In this document: positions 33,261 to 41,381 of the stretch, piece by piece
How positions within the stretch are numbered: position 1 is the stretch's first letter
Layout of the letters: each line of letters starts with the position of its first letter
Assembly (NCBI GenBank): GCA_049334165.1
Contig: JBEGHD010000006.1
Origin: JBEGHD01 sp049334165
GTDB lineage: Bacteria > Bacteroidota > Bacteroidia > Flavobacteriales_D > Sanyastnellaceae
Strand: one strand, 5' to 3'
DNA: 64,000 bases
Translations under genes and position numbers: made by a program
The notes under the pieces: generated by a model
Seen by the model: only the letters and a program-made list of their open reading frames with translations
Database searches by the model: none
Told to the model about the DNA's origin: nothing

Positions 33261-34613
33261 CTACCCTTCGTTGGCCATTTCGATGAACTTGTCCATGCTC
33301 ACCTCTTTCTCGTCCACTTTCACTTTTTCTTTGATTGCTTCGATCACCTTCTCTTCGTAGAGGTTTTCGAAAATGCGCTGCGACTCTTCCTTGTTAGAAA
33401 GCGCTTGCTGAGCCACCATGTTTAGTTGCTCTTCGTCAGCTGGCAGGCCGTACTGTGCGTACTGCTCCGCCATCATTTTCTTCACGTGGTTTACCGCTTC
33501 TTCCGGCTCCACCTTCAAGTCGTTCTCTTTGATGATCTTGTTTTCGATCAGCTGCCACTTGAGGCTGCGCGAGTAGTTTGGGTAATCCTCTTCGATCTGC
33601 TCATCGGTAAGTGGCTTTTCGTTGGCCACCTTGATCCATCTTTTGAGGAATTCATCTGGCAAAGTCGGGTCGAACTTGTCGATCAACTTTTTGGTGATGT
33701 CGCGCTGAAGCAGACGTTTCTGATCGTTTTCGAAAGTCTTTTCGAGATCAGCCGCTACTTTCTTGCGGAATTCTTCTTCCGACTTCACTTCGCCTTCACC
33801 GTAAATTTTGTCAAACAACTCCTGGTTCACTTCTGCCGGTTCGAGACGCTTGATCTCAGTTACCTTAAAGCGGAAGTTGGTGTTGATGTCGTGCACCTGC
33901 TCGTGAGAAATTTCGAGCATTTTGGCGAGGTCATCGTGTCCTTTGGAAACTTTGTGTGGATCCACAACCACTTCATCACCCACTTTCAATCCGGTGAGTT
34001 TTTTCTTGGTGGCTTTGTCTTCCACAAACTCGATGCTAATGGTGGCGTCTTTCATGATGCCGCCTTCTTTGATCTCGTCTTTTTTGTCCAGCTCAACGAA
34101 CTGGCCCATGAGCATGTCTTTCTCACCGCTTTCTTTTGGCTCCGACATTTTGCCGTAGCGCTTGGCGAGGTCGCTCACCTGCTGGTCGATCAGTTTCTTG
34201 TCGATCTTGATCTTGTGGTAAGTGAATTTGTCTTTAGCCGAAAGCTTGATTTCGAAGTCCGGAGCGAGGGCGAGGTCATATTCAAACTTAAACTCCTGCG
34301 GATCGTCCCAGTCGCCTTCCACCTGATCGGTTTCTTTTGGCAGTGGATTTCCGAGGATGTTGAGTTCCTTTTCCTCAATGTGCTTTTGGATGCTTTCGCT
34401 GAGCACTTTGTTGATCTCTTCGGCAAGCACTGACTTTCCGTATTGTTTTCTAACAACACTCATCGGCACCATTCCCGGGCGGAAGCCAGGCATGTTGATC
34501 TGCTTTTTGTATTGCTTCAACGCCTTGTCAACCTGTGGCTTGTAGTCTTCGGGAGCCAACTTGATTTTGAGAACTGCATTCAGTTCGTCCACTTTTTCCT
34601 GTTGAATATCCAT
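33261..34613 (-). CDS. tig: Trigger factor (ribosome-associated chaperone)
   Basis: 450 residues. The N-terminal ribosome-binding domain has the signature GFRPGMVPMSVVRKQYG (about 41-57). The PPIase-like domain (about 155-245, GQFVELDKKDEIKEGG to KMLEISHEQVHD) is divergent in Bacteroidota, and the C-terminal chaperone arms follow. Trigger factor binds nascent chains at the exit tunnel. It lies 104 bp downstream of tRNA-Leu on the same strand. The long reading frame on the opposite strand (33426-34433) is a shadow. Confidence 0.94.
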   Translation of the reverse strand: MDIQQEKVDELNAVLKIKLAPEDYKPQVDKALKQYKKQINMPGFRPGMVPMSVVRKQYGKSVLAEEINKVLSESIQKHIEEKELNILGNPLPKETDQVEGDWDDPQEFKFEYDLALAPDFEIKLSAKDKFTYHKIKIDKKLIDQQVSDLAKRYGKMSEPKESGEKDMLMGQFVELDKKDEIKEGGIMKDATISIEFVEDKATKKKLTGLKVGDEVVVDPHKVSKGHDDLAKMLEISHEQVHDINTNFRFKVTEIKRLEPAEVNQELFDKIYGEGEVKSEEEFRKKVAADLEKTFENDQKRLLQRDITKKLIDKFDPTLPDEFLKRWIKVANEKPLTDEQIEEDYPNYSRSLKWQLIENKIIKENDLKVEPEEAVNHVKKMMAEQYAQYGLPADEEQLNMVAQQALSNKEESQRIFENLYEEKVIEAIKEKVKVDEKEVSMDKFIEMANEG

Positions 34614-34654
34614 GTGGATGTAGGGTTTGAATGATTGCTTATTAAATGCACAAA

Positions 34655-34670
34655 CCCGGAATTTTCCGGG
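34655..34670 (-). terminator. Possible terminator between tRNA-Leu and tig
   Basis: CCCGGA-ATTT-TCCGGG palindrome; on the minus strand it is followed by only a few Ts, so it could end or process the tRNA transcript. Weak. Confidence 0.35.
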
Positions 34671-34717
34671 CTTGTTCTGCTGTTTCCGGTACGTTCCGGC
34701 TAATTAAAATTTTAAAG

Positions 34718-34799
34718 TGCGGGTGAAGGGACTCGAACCCCCAAGCCTCGCGGCACTAGATCCTAAGTCTAGCGTGTCTACCAATTTCACCACACCCGC
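34718..34799 (-). tRNA. tRNA-Leu (anticodon UAG)
   Basis: 82 nt on the minus strand. Acceptor stem GCGGGTG / CACCCGC with discriminator A; no encoded CCA. D-arm GTGGTGAAATTGGTAGAC, anticodon stem-loop CTAGA-CTTAGGA-TCTAG (anticodon TAG), a class II variable arm, and T-loop GGTTCGAGTCC. Reads CUA and probably other CUN codons. Confidence 0.95.
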
Positions 34800-34855
34800 A
34801 TTTTTTTGCTTGTCTTTACAAGCCCATTCAGGAACTGAATCCTGAAAAAGGGGTG

Positions 34856-34886
34856 CAAAGATATTTATTTTTTGGAATTCAGCAAT
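34856..34886 (-). promoter_or_regulatory. Promoter of tRNA-Leu
   Basis: On the minus strand: ATTG (34886-34883), 19 bp spacer, TATCTTTG (34863-34856). The start point should be near 34850, giving a ~50 nt leader before the tRNA with two small hairpins (arms 34827-34833/34840-34846 and 34808-34813/34818-34823). Confidence 0.75.
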
Positions 34887-34929
34887 CCACAGCGGATTAA
34901 AATCCTGAGTGGCTGTGGAAGGAAAAAAA

Positions 34930-34960
34930 GAGGCAGCACTTCAGTTATCGGTGCTGCCTC
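34930..34960 (-). terminator. Terminator after the S74/T9SS gene
   Basis: 10 bp stem GAGGCAGCAC (34930-34939) / GTGCTGCCTC (34951-34960); on the minus strand it is followed by a T run (the A run at 34923-34929). Confidence 0.85.
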
Positions 34961-34985
34961 CTATTCTTTTTGAATCTTAGTTCGA

Positions 34986-37082
34986 TTAGAGTTTCACTGC
35001 TCTTTTCACCAGTTCAATTCCGTTTGACTGAAGTGAGTAGAAATAGATGCCGGACTCAAGACCTGTAGCATCCCATCTGATTGTGTATTCACCTTCTGGC
35101 ATTTGGCCTTCTACAAGAGTTTCCACCAGATTTCCCTTGCTGTCAGAAACTAAAACCTTAATCGAGGTTTGCTCTGGCAAGCGATAGGTGATTGTGGTTT
35201 TTTCCTGAAAAGGATTAGGAACATTTTGATCGAGAGATGGCTTTTCAATTTCCAACTCGTACTGATCTGTATTTTCTCCAGTGTTTTGCGAGCGATTGCT
35301 GGCATCGGCACAGCAATCAGCCACCATAGAGTAAAGTTCATCTATCTGACTTTGCATTTCAGAAATGGTTGAAGCTTGCTGGTCGATTACGGCTTGTTGT
35401 TCCTGATAACCGGCTACCAGAACAGGAATGACCTCAGTGTATCTGACCCCCTTGAGAGTTTCAGAGGGTTGGACAAGATTACCCAACTCGTCATATTTCG
35501 CTGGAATCATGACATCTGAGACTATTGAAGGAAAGCTTTCATTTACTTCCTGCGCAATGAATCCGTGAAAAGTACCTTGGGGTAGGTTTTGGCCAATAGT
35601 GCTTTCCAAATTATAAGAGTAGCTTTTTGGCTGAAGTGACATTAAAATCTCTTGTGGATTTTGAATTTCTGTGATATTTGACTTGATGTTTTCATCTGAA
35701 AGCATGATTGAGTTTCCAAACTGAACGATATCGCCTGCGAAATATCCTGCATGAACTTCAGCAGTGCAATTCGAGGAAGATGTGTTTCTTGCTTCACCGT
35801 ATACACCTATAGTTTGTCTACAGGCTAAATCCGATCTGGCAAATCCATAAACTCCGAATGCTGCGTTATCCTCGTCTTCAGCAGATTGAGAATCAATTGC
35901 TATTCCATTAACACCAATGAGATTTTGAGAAGTGAACTGAGCTGATCGGGCTTCAAATCGGCCTCCAATTGCAGACTTTCCCCCTCTCGCAAAGCCGTTA
36001 ACTGCAATAGGTTCTCCCTGTCCCTGATCAAGAATATCTGAGTTTATTCCAATATCAAAACTCTGATCTGCGGTAACTGTGGTCTCCACATTGAGCGTTC
36101 GGTAATTCTGGAAGTCATTGACCACCTCATCTTCGATGTGTACCTTAGAATCGCCTTGAGCAAGGCTGCCAATCCCTATACTTCCGGTCTGGCAGGCGCC
36201 AGCATAACCCATTGAAAGATCGTTGCCATTGATATTCCATTCGCAGTTAACATCTTGCCATGTGCCATCCCCAGCAAGATATTCATTTTGATTACCAGAA
36301 AATGAGAGGTATCTCAAACTATAATCTCCAATAGCATCCTCTTGCTTTCCGGTGATGAGGACATTCCCCGCGGCTTGCTGAATTTGTCTAAACCGAGCGT
36401 TACCATCGACATCCAGTTTGAAGGTCGGGTCTTCATTTAGTCCAGTGGACATGGAGCTGAAATCACCAATTCCAACATTTCCCAAAGGAGTGATTCTAAA
36501 TGTTTCTCTTCCTTGTTCGGTTGCAGCAGGACCTTGACCAGTAGTTCGTGCTAAAAACAGAATTCGGAAATAATCAGGATTTGTAGTTTCATTGGAGCCC
36601 CAGGCCAGTATAGCGTCACTTTGGTTGTCGTCACCGGTTGATGTCGGTCTTTCCATTAAACCACAATAAAAAAAGTCCTTGTTGGTAGTGTAGGAAGTAC
36701 CTACATTGAACCAGTCTCTTTGCATACTTGAGGATAATTCATCATTCCAAAGATGCAGCATCGACCAGGCAAAGTTATAACTGTCATCCTCTCCGTTACT
36801 GTCATCTATTTCATTTAGTCCGAGACTCATTCGGGTGCATTGTACTTCCTGAAGACCATTGAGTCCGTTGTACGTATTTATTTCGCCAATTCGAATTCTT
36901 TGAATCAGATTCCGCCAGATTTCGATGTCTGCATTTCCATCGTTGCGGATGGGGAGTGGAAGGTTTGCTGAACTGTTAAAACCAACGTAACGTCCTGCTA
37001 CAGGGGCGTTATTATTAAAGGTTACCTGGGTCATGCCGCTCAGAGACAGCATCACAAAGCTCAAAAAAATTAATTTTTTCAT
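34986..37082 (-). CDS. Tail-fibre-like (peptidase S74 chaperone) protein with T9SS sorting domain
   Basis: 698 residues, signal peptide MKKLIFLSFVMLSLSGMTQ. The N-terminal ~470 residues are beta-rich, with GNVGIGDFS and GSIGIGSLAQG-type turns as in trimeric fibres. Near residue 475 the sequence LSDENIKSNITEIQNP begins a peptidase S74 (endosialidase intramolecular chaperone) domain, including GFIAQEVNESFPSIV and VRYTEVIPVL, followed by a coiled coil (QQAVIDQQASTISEMQ). The last ~80 residues are a T9SS type A domain (NVPNPFQEKTTITYR to GIYFYSL). A trimeric surface fibre exported by T9SS is expected. It precedes a terminator and follows another T9SS gene 7 bp upstream. Despite the phage-like domain there are no phage neighbours. 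Confidence 0.85.
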   Translation of the reverse strand: MKKLIFLSFVMLSLSGMTQVTFNNNAPVAGRYVGFNSSANLPLPIRNDGNADIEIWRNLIQRIRIGEINTYNGLNGLQEVQCTRMSLGLNEIDDSNGEDDSYNFAWSMLHLWNDELSSSMQRDWFNVGTSYTTNKDFFYCGLMERPTSTGDDNQSDAILAWGSNETTNPDYFRILFLARTTGQGPAATEQGRETFRITPLGNVGIGDFSSMSTGLNEDPTFKLDVDGNARFRQIQQAAGNVLITGKQEDAIGDYSLRYLSFSGNQNEYLAGDGTWQDVNCEWNINGNDLSMGYAGACQTGSIGIGSLAQGDSKVHIEDEVVNDFQNYRTLNVETTVTADQSFDIGINSDILDQGQGEPIAVNGFARGGKSAIGGRFEARSAQFTSQNLIGVNGIAIDSQSAEDEDNAAFGVYGFARSDLACRQTIGVYGEARNTSSSNCTAEVHAGYFAGDIVQFGNSIMLSDENIKSNITEIQNPQEILMSLQPKSYSYNLESTIGQNLPQGTFHGFIAQEVNESFPSIVSDVMIPAKYDELGNLVQPSETLKGVRYTEVIPVLVAGYQEQQAVIDQQASTISEMQSQIDELYSMVADCCADASNRSQNTGENTDQYELEIEKPSLDQNVPNPFQEKTTITYRLPEQTSIKVLVSDSKGNLVETLVEGQMPEGEYTIRWDATGLESGIYFYSLQSNGIELVKRAVKL

Positions 37083-37089
37083 GATGAAG

Positions 37090-38049
37090 CTATTTTGTAA
37101 TCATAATACGCTTGTCAAAAATTTCCTTTTCAGTATTCAAATGAAGAATATACGTACCCGATGCAAATTCATCCGGAATTATTTTATAGTCGTTACTATT
37201 TAATCTTTGTATATCAACCTCATGTTTCATTCCCTGCATGTCAATGAGAGTCACAGAAATAATTGGACTAGTGGAATAAACTGATACGAATTGACTAGCG
37301 GGATTAGGATAAATTTCAAGAATACTTTCCTCCTTATTTATGTAATTTGTGACCTCACACTCATTTTTACTTTGAGAGATGCAAAAATCGTCATAGAAAA
37401 CGTAGGCGCCAGCATTTCCTTCTCCCACTGCTAGATATTCAATGGTTGTATTGTCATCATCGTAAAAATTTCCGAAAGCAACATATTGATAGGCCGAATC
37501 TGCAACAAAAGTGAAGGAATGATTTATCCAATTCAGGGTATCCGTACTTAGCTCTTGAAAATTATAATGGCTAAAATTGGGTATGTTTCCAAACTCGTCT
37601 GAATCTAAGTAATTATTCACCATAAAGAGACATCCTAGATTGTTTGAGGCCAAGTAAATACCAGTTTCCTCTCGAAAAGCAACAGAAATATAAAAGGAGA
37701 TGTGGTAAATTTCACCAATTGTCAATGGTTCCGTTAATTCTACTCCCAAATACTCTCTTTCTTGAGGCAAGCCTATATGATAGGTAAGCCCCCCCATATA
37801 CGCTTCACCAGTTCGTGGTGGTTGGTATCCAAGTGAATTGTTGATTCCCAGATAAGGGCTTTCAGAACAAGAATTAAAATAATCTGGAGAGCCTCTAAAA
37901 TTGATCCATCCTGTTGAAGAAGTTTCTAATGCATTCAATGTTTCTGGACATTCAATAAAATTTTCTCCACTCGGATTCGGAATTAAGTTCTGAGTGTTTC
38001 CAATCAGAACAGGAAAAAAAATAAAAAGGAAAAATAAAAAGCGAATCAT
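37090..38049 (-). CDS. Secreted T9SS cargo protein
   Basis: 319 residues. Signal peptide MIRFLFFLFIFFPVLIGNTQ. The mature protein begins LIPNPSGENFIECP, a common start of secreted Bacteroidota proteins with a jelly-roll, carbohydrate-binding-like domain (about 20-235: GWINFRGSPDYFNSC, AYMGGLTYH, WINHSFTFVADSAYQYVAFGNF, YVFYDDFCISQ). The C-terminal ~75 residues are a T9SS type A sorting domain (IYPNPASQFVSVYS to GTYILHL). It is the first gene of a two-gene unit with the S74 protein. Binding target unknown. Confidence 0.82.
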   Translation of the reverse strand: MIRFLFFLFIFFPVLIGNTQNLIPNPSGENFIECPETLNALETSSTGWINFRGSPDYFNSCSESPYLGINNSLGYQPPRTGEAYMGGLTYHIGLPQEREYLGVELTEPLTIGEIYHISFYISVAFREETGIYLASNNLGCLFMVNNYLDSDEFGNIPNFSHYNFQELSTDTLNWINHSFTFVADSAYQYVAFGNFYDDDNTTIEYLAVGEGNAGAYVFYDDFCISQSKNECEVTNYINKEESILEIYPNPASQFVSVYSTSPIISVTLIDMQGMKHEVDIQRLNSNDYKIIPDEFASGTYILHLNTEKEIFDKRIMITK

Positions 38050-38379
38050 AATTGGTTTTAGTATAGTTTATTTTGGGTTTGGTTCTTTGTGAACCATCAC
38101 GTTTTCGCTGTGAGGTACGTTCTGAAGAATTTCTTCATGAGACTTTTTCAGAAGGGGCATGGGTTGTATTGGTGAGTCTACTGACTCATGGTGGGTGAGA
38201 GTGCTCGAATGAGAGGTAATAGTTAATTAGAGGCATAGGTGGTTTGTAACTTCTACAATTACGCCAATCACCTTTAGGTAAACATTAAGCAGGTGTGAAT
38301 AAATTGAGAATGGGAGGTTGACTTTTCTGACAGCTCCATTTTACCTAAAATCACTAATTTCCCAATCTCATTACTAGCT
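38050..38379. promoter_or_regulatory. Divergent intergenic region rich in inverted repeats
   Basis: 330 bp between the T9SS pair (minus) and the barrel/HhH pair (plus). Four inverted repeats are seen: TGGTTC/GAACCA (38080-38085/38091-38096), TTCTGAA/TTCAGAA (38120-38126/38147-38153, with an inner GAAGAA-T-TTCTTC at 38124-38136), TGAGTC/GACTCA (38173-38178/38183-38188) and TTTAGGTAAA/TTTACCTAAA (38273-38282/38340-38349). A weak promoter GTTG-N21-TACCTAAA (38317-38349) precedes the plus-strand gene. No coding sequence is evident. Confidence 0.45.
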
Positions 38380-39198
38380 ATGAAACGACTTCTACTAACT
38401 GTGCTTTTTGTGGGCTGCTTTGCTGCACTTTCTTTTGCTCAGGACACCAACCTGCCGGGGAGTGCCAGGGCTGCAGGGGTCTCCAATGCTTCGCTTACTT
38501 TTCAGGATGTGTGGTCTGTGTTTAACAACCAGGCGGGTCTTGCCGGTGTGGAAACCATCTCGGCCGGAGCTTTTTACGAAAGTCGTTTTACGCTCAAAGA
38601 ACTGTCAGTCCGCGGAGCTGCGCTGGCAGTGCCTGTCGGTGGCGGAACCTTCGGACTTTCCTACAATTCTTACGGATACTCGCTCTACAATCAGAGCAAA
38701 TACGGATTGGCCTACGCCAGAAAACTAGGTGAGGATTTTTATGCCGGAGTGCAAATCGATTACCTCAATCTCCGCCTCGGAGAAAACTACGGTTCGCAAG
38801 GTGGGTTTACTGTGCAGGCCGGGTTTCAATACCAAATGAATGACGAGCTGATGCTGGCCGCTCATGTTTACAATCCGAACCGCACAGAGCTCAGCGATTA
38901 CAATGACGAGCGAACGCCATCGATTCTAAAGGCGGGAATTCAATATCGCTTTTCCGAAAAGATTGTCACCGTGGCCGAGTTTTCCAAAGACCTCGACTAC
39001 GATGTGCGCTTCAAAGCCGGGCTCGAGTATCAGTTGGTAGATGACTTTTTTGTGAGAGCCGGAGTCGGAACTGCCCCGGCTTCCACCAGTCTTGGGTTTG
39101 GCTACGCTTTTAAGGGATTTAAACTCGACATCGCCTCTGCTTATCGCGCAGTGCTTGGTTTTACTCCGCAAATCTCTCTCACTTATGCGGCTGAATGA
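38380..39198 (+). CDS. PorV/PorQ-like outer-membrane beta-barrel protein
   Basis: 272 residues. Signal peptide MKRLLLTVLFVGCFAALSFAQ. The mature start LPGSARAAGVSNASLTFQDVWSVFNNQAGLAG is the hallmark of PorV/PorQ/FadL-like barrels in Bacteroidota, where an N-terminal plug peptide with an 'NQAGLA' turn precedes a 14-strand barrel. Strands such as GTFGLSYNSYGYSLYNQSKYGLAYARKL follow the expected pattern. PorV and PorQ take part in T9SS cargo attachment, but this gene is shorter and could be a separate paralogue; no por neighbours are present. The next gene begins within or just after its stop codon, so the two are translationally coupled. Confidence 0.75.
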   Translation: MKRLLLTVLFVGCFAALSFAQDTNLPGSARAAGVSNASLTFQDVWSVFNNQAGLAGVETISAGAFYESRFTLKELSVRGAALAVPVGGGTFGLSYNSYGYSLYNQSKYGLAYARKLGEDFYAGVQIDYLNLRLGENYGSQGGFTVQAGFQYQMNDELMLAAHVYNPNRTELSDYNDERTPSILKAGIQYRFSEKIVTVAEFSKDLDYDVRFKAGLEYQLVDDFFVRAGVGTAPASTSLGFGYAFKGFKLDIASAYRAVLGFTPQISLTYAAE

Positions 39199-39202
39199 TT
39201 GG

Positions 39203-41299
39203 ATGAAAATCGGCTGTTCTCTGCTGTTGTGTTTTTGCTTTTTGCAAATGCAGGCACAGGAAGAGGCGAGTGAAACCGATCTCCAAAAGCAAGACATCAT
39301 CGAGCAGCGCATCGAAACCATTGCTGGAAACCTCGATGAAGACACCGAGCTCGACTACACCACACTTTTTGACGACCTCAATTTTTTCTACGACAATCCG
39401 CTGAACCTGAACGCGGCCACTGCCGAAGAACTTCGCCAGCTCTACTTGCTGACAGATATCCAGATCAACTACTTGCTGGAACACATTGAGTGCTATGGAA
39501 AGCTGGAGTCCATTTTTGAGTTGCAGGCTGTGGAAGGTTTCGACCGCGAAACGATCAACAATCTGCGTCCGTTTATCACAGTTAGCGATGAAGGCGAGCT
39601 TGCTGGTTTTTCCATTAAAGAAATGCTCACCGAGGGTAAACACGATTTGTTTTTGCGCTACACCAGAATCCTCGAGCAGCAGCAGGGCTACACTGATATT
39701 CCCGAAGAAGATCTTGATGATCCACCAAACCGATTTTTGGGAAACCAGGACCGCTACTACCTTAGGTATCGCTACAAGTTCAGAAAGAACCTTAGCGTGG
39801 GACTCACGGCAGAAAAAGATCCGGGAGAAGAGTTTTTTGAAGGAACACAAAAGCAGGGATTCGACTTTTACTCGGGCCACCTTTTTTACTCTGACGATGG
39901 CTGGCTGCGAGCGGCAGCACTTGGCGATTTTCACGCACAGTTTGGTCAGGGGCTCACCGTTTGGTCAGGACTCGGTTTTGGAAAATCTTCGTTTGCGCTA
40001 AACGTGAAGCGAAACCAGGTGGGCATTCGACCTTACACTTCGGTTGACGAAAATCTTTTTATGCGAGGAGGAGCAGTGACGCTCGGTCACAAAAACTGGG
40101 AGTTGACGACTTTTTACTCCCGAAAAATGATCGATGCGAACGTGACCGCAATCGATTCGCTGGATGGTGAGCCGCGATTTACAGTTTCGTCTTTTCAGGC
40201 CACCGGATTTCACCGAACAGAAAATGAAGTGGCTGATAAAGACGCGATTTTGGAAGAACACATCGGAGGAAATTTGTCGTTCGACAAGCGCAAGTTTCAC
40301 TTCGGAATCACCGCCATGCGATCGACCTACGATGCCGATGTGCAACGGACGCTTCAGCCTTACAACAAGTTTCAGTTCGACAACAACGAAAACTTTGTGA
40401 CCGGCCTCGACTACAACTGGGTGAAAAACAACTTCAACTTTTTTGGGGAGTTTTCACGAAGTCAAAACGGAGGTTTCGCCACGATCAACGGAGTGCTCGT
40501 TGCACTCGATCCGAGGCTGTCGGTCACTGTGGTTCACCGTCACTTCACAAAAGATTACCAGTCGCTCTACACCAATGCTTTCAGCGAAAGCTCACGACCT
40601 GCCAATGAGCGCGGAATTTATTTCGGCCTCGATGCCAAGCTGAGAAAGAAGTGGAATTTCAGCGCTTACTTCGACCAGTTCAGGTTTCCGTGGCTACAGT
40701 TTCGATCGGATGCTCCGGCCGATGGCTACGAGTGGCTGGCGCAGCTCAACTGGAATCCCGCTCGAAACACGGAGATTTATTTCCGCGCACGCTACACTCA
40801 AAAAGATCGCAACGTCCCCGAGCCGGATGTTATGATCGACTACCCAGTAGCTTACGAGCAAACAAACTATCGCATCAACGCTTCCTACAAAGTGAGTGAA
40901 TCTTTCAAATTGAAAAGCCGTGTGGAGTGGAATATTTTCAACCAGGTCGGCACGCCTCGCGAGCAAGGGTTTTTGATCGCTCAGGATGTGCAGTTCAAGA
41001 AGTTGGAAAGTCCGTGGTCGGTGAGTTTCCGATACGCACTTTTCGATACCGAGAGCTTCGACTCGCGGATCTACTCCTACGAAAGTGACTTGCTCTACGC
41101 ATTCTCCATCCCCGCCTATTTCTACCGCGGCTCCAGAGTTTACGCCATGGTGAAATGGGATGTGGCCCGCGGAGTGGACCTGTGGGTGCGCTGGTCGCGC
41201 TGGTTTTACGACAATCAGGAAAACATCAGCACCGGCTTGAATCAAATCGATGGCCAGGTAAAGAGCGAGCTGAAGATGCAGCTGAGGGTGAGGTTTTGA
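39203..41299 (+). CDS. Helix-hairpin-helix protein with large C-terminal beta-barrel
   Basis: 698 residues from ATG 39203; an ATG at 39185 overlaps the previous gene and is an alternative start. Signal peptide MKIGCSLLLCFCFLQMQAQ. Residues ~60-125 hold a helix-hairpin-helix (ComEA-like) module: NPLNLNAATAEELRQLYLL, YGKLESIFELQAVEG, and TINNLRPFI. The remaining ~560 residues alternate in strand-like fashion (RYYLRYRYKFRKNLSVGL, KFHFGITAMRSTYD, NTEIYFRARYTQ, KMQLRVRF), ending in Phe as many outer-membrane barrels do. It forms a two-gene unit with the PorV-like barrel. HhH modules usually bind DNA; whether this one does outside the cell is unknown. Confidence 0.78.
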   Translation: MKIGCSLLLCFCFLQMQAQEEASETDLQKQDIIEQRIETIAGNLDEDTELDYTTLFDDLNFFYDNPLNLNAATAEELRQLYLLTDIQINYLLEHIECYGKLESIFELQAVEGFDRETINNLRPFITVSDEGELAGFSIKEMLTEGKHDLFLRYTRILEQQQGYTDIPEEDLDDPPNRFLGNQDRYYLRYRYKFRKNLSVGLTAEKDPGEEFFEGTQKQGFDFYSGHLFYSDDGWLRAAALGDFHAQFGQGLTVWSGLGFGKSSFALNVKRNQVGIRPYTSVDENLFMRGGAVTLGHKNWELTTFYSRKMIDANVTAIDSLDGEPRFTVSSFQATGFHRTENEVADKDAILEEHIGGNLSFDKRKFHFGITAMRSTYDADVQRTLQPYNKFQFDNNENFVTGLDYNWVKNNFNFFGEFSRSQNGGFATINGVLVALDPRLSVTVVHRHFTKDYQSLYTNAFSESSRPANERGIYFGLDAKLRKKWNFSAYFDQFRFPWLQFRSDAPADGYEWLAQLNWNPARNTEIYFRARYTQKDRNVPEPDVMIDYPVAYEQTNYRINASYKVSESFKLKSRVEWNIFNQVGTPREQGFLIAQDVQFKKLESPWSVSFRYALFDTESFDSRIYSYESDLLYAFSIPAYFYRGSRVYAMVKWDVARGVDLWVRWSRWFYDNQENISTGLNQIDGQVKSELKMQLRVRF

Positions 41300-41350
41300 C
41301 GTCATCAGCGCAGTGCGAAATCTCTAATCCAAAGACAAGTTGAAAGTCCT

Positions 41351-41358
41351 TAGCTTTG
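41351..41358 (+). promoter_or_regulatory. Promoter -7 element TAGCTTTG
   Basis: Exact TAnnTTTG match 24 bp before ATG 41382. It overlaps the 5' part of a longer reading frame that begins with TTG at 41340, so it supports the later start. Confidence 0.55.
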
Positions 41359-41381
41359 CACCAGTTTATCAAACGAATTGC

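Noticed and set aside
33130..33360. 76-codon plus-strand frame in the tig/proline dehydrogenase gap
   Set aside because: Runs through the dispersed repeat and into the antisense of tig; Ser/Thr/Phe-rich with no motif.
33426..34433. 335-codon plus-strand frame opposite tig
   Set aside because: Shadow of trigger factor; composition is that of an antisense frame (Phe/Leu/Val-rich).
34986..38049. Possible prophage remnant because of the tail-fibre-like S74 domain
   Set aside because: Both genes have signal peptides and T9SS domains and there are no other phage genes nearby.
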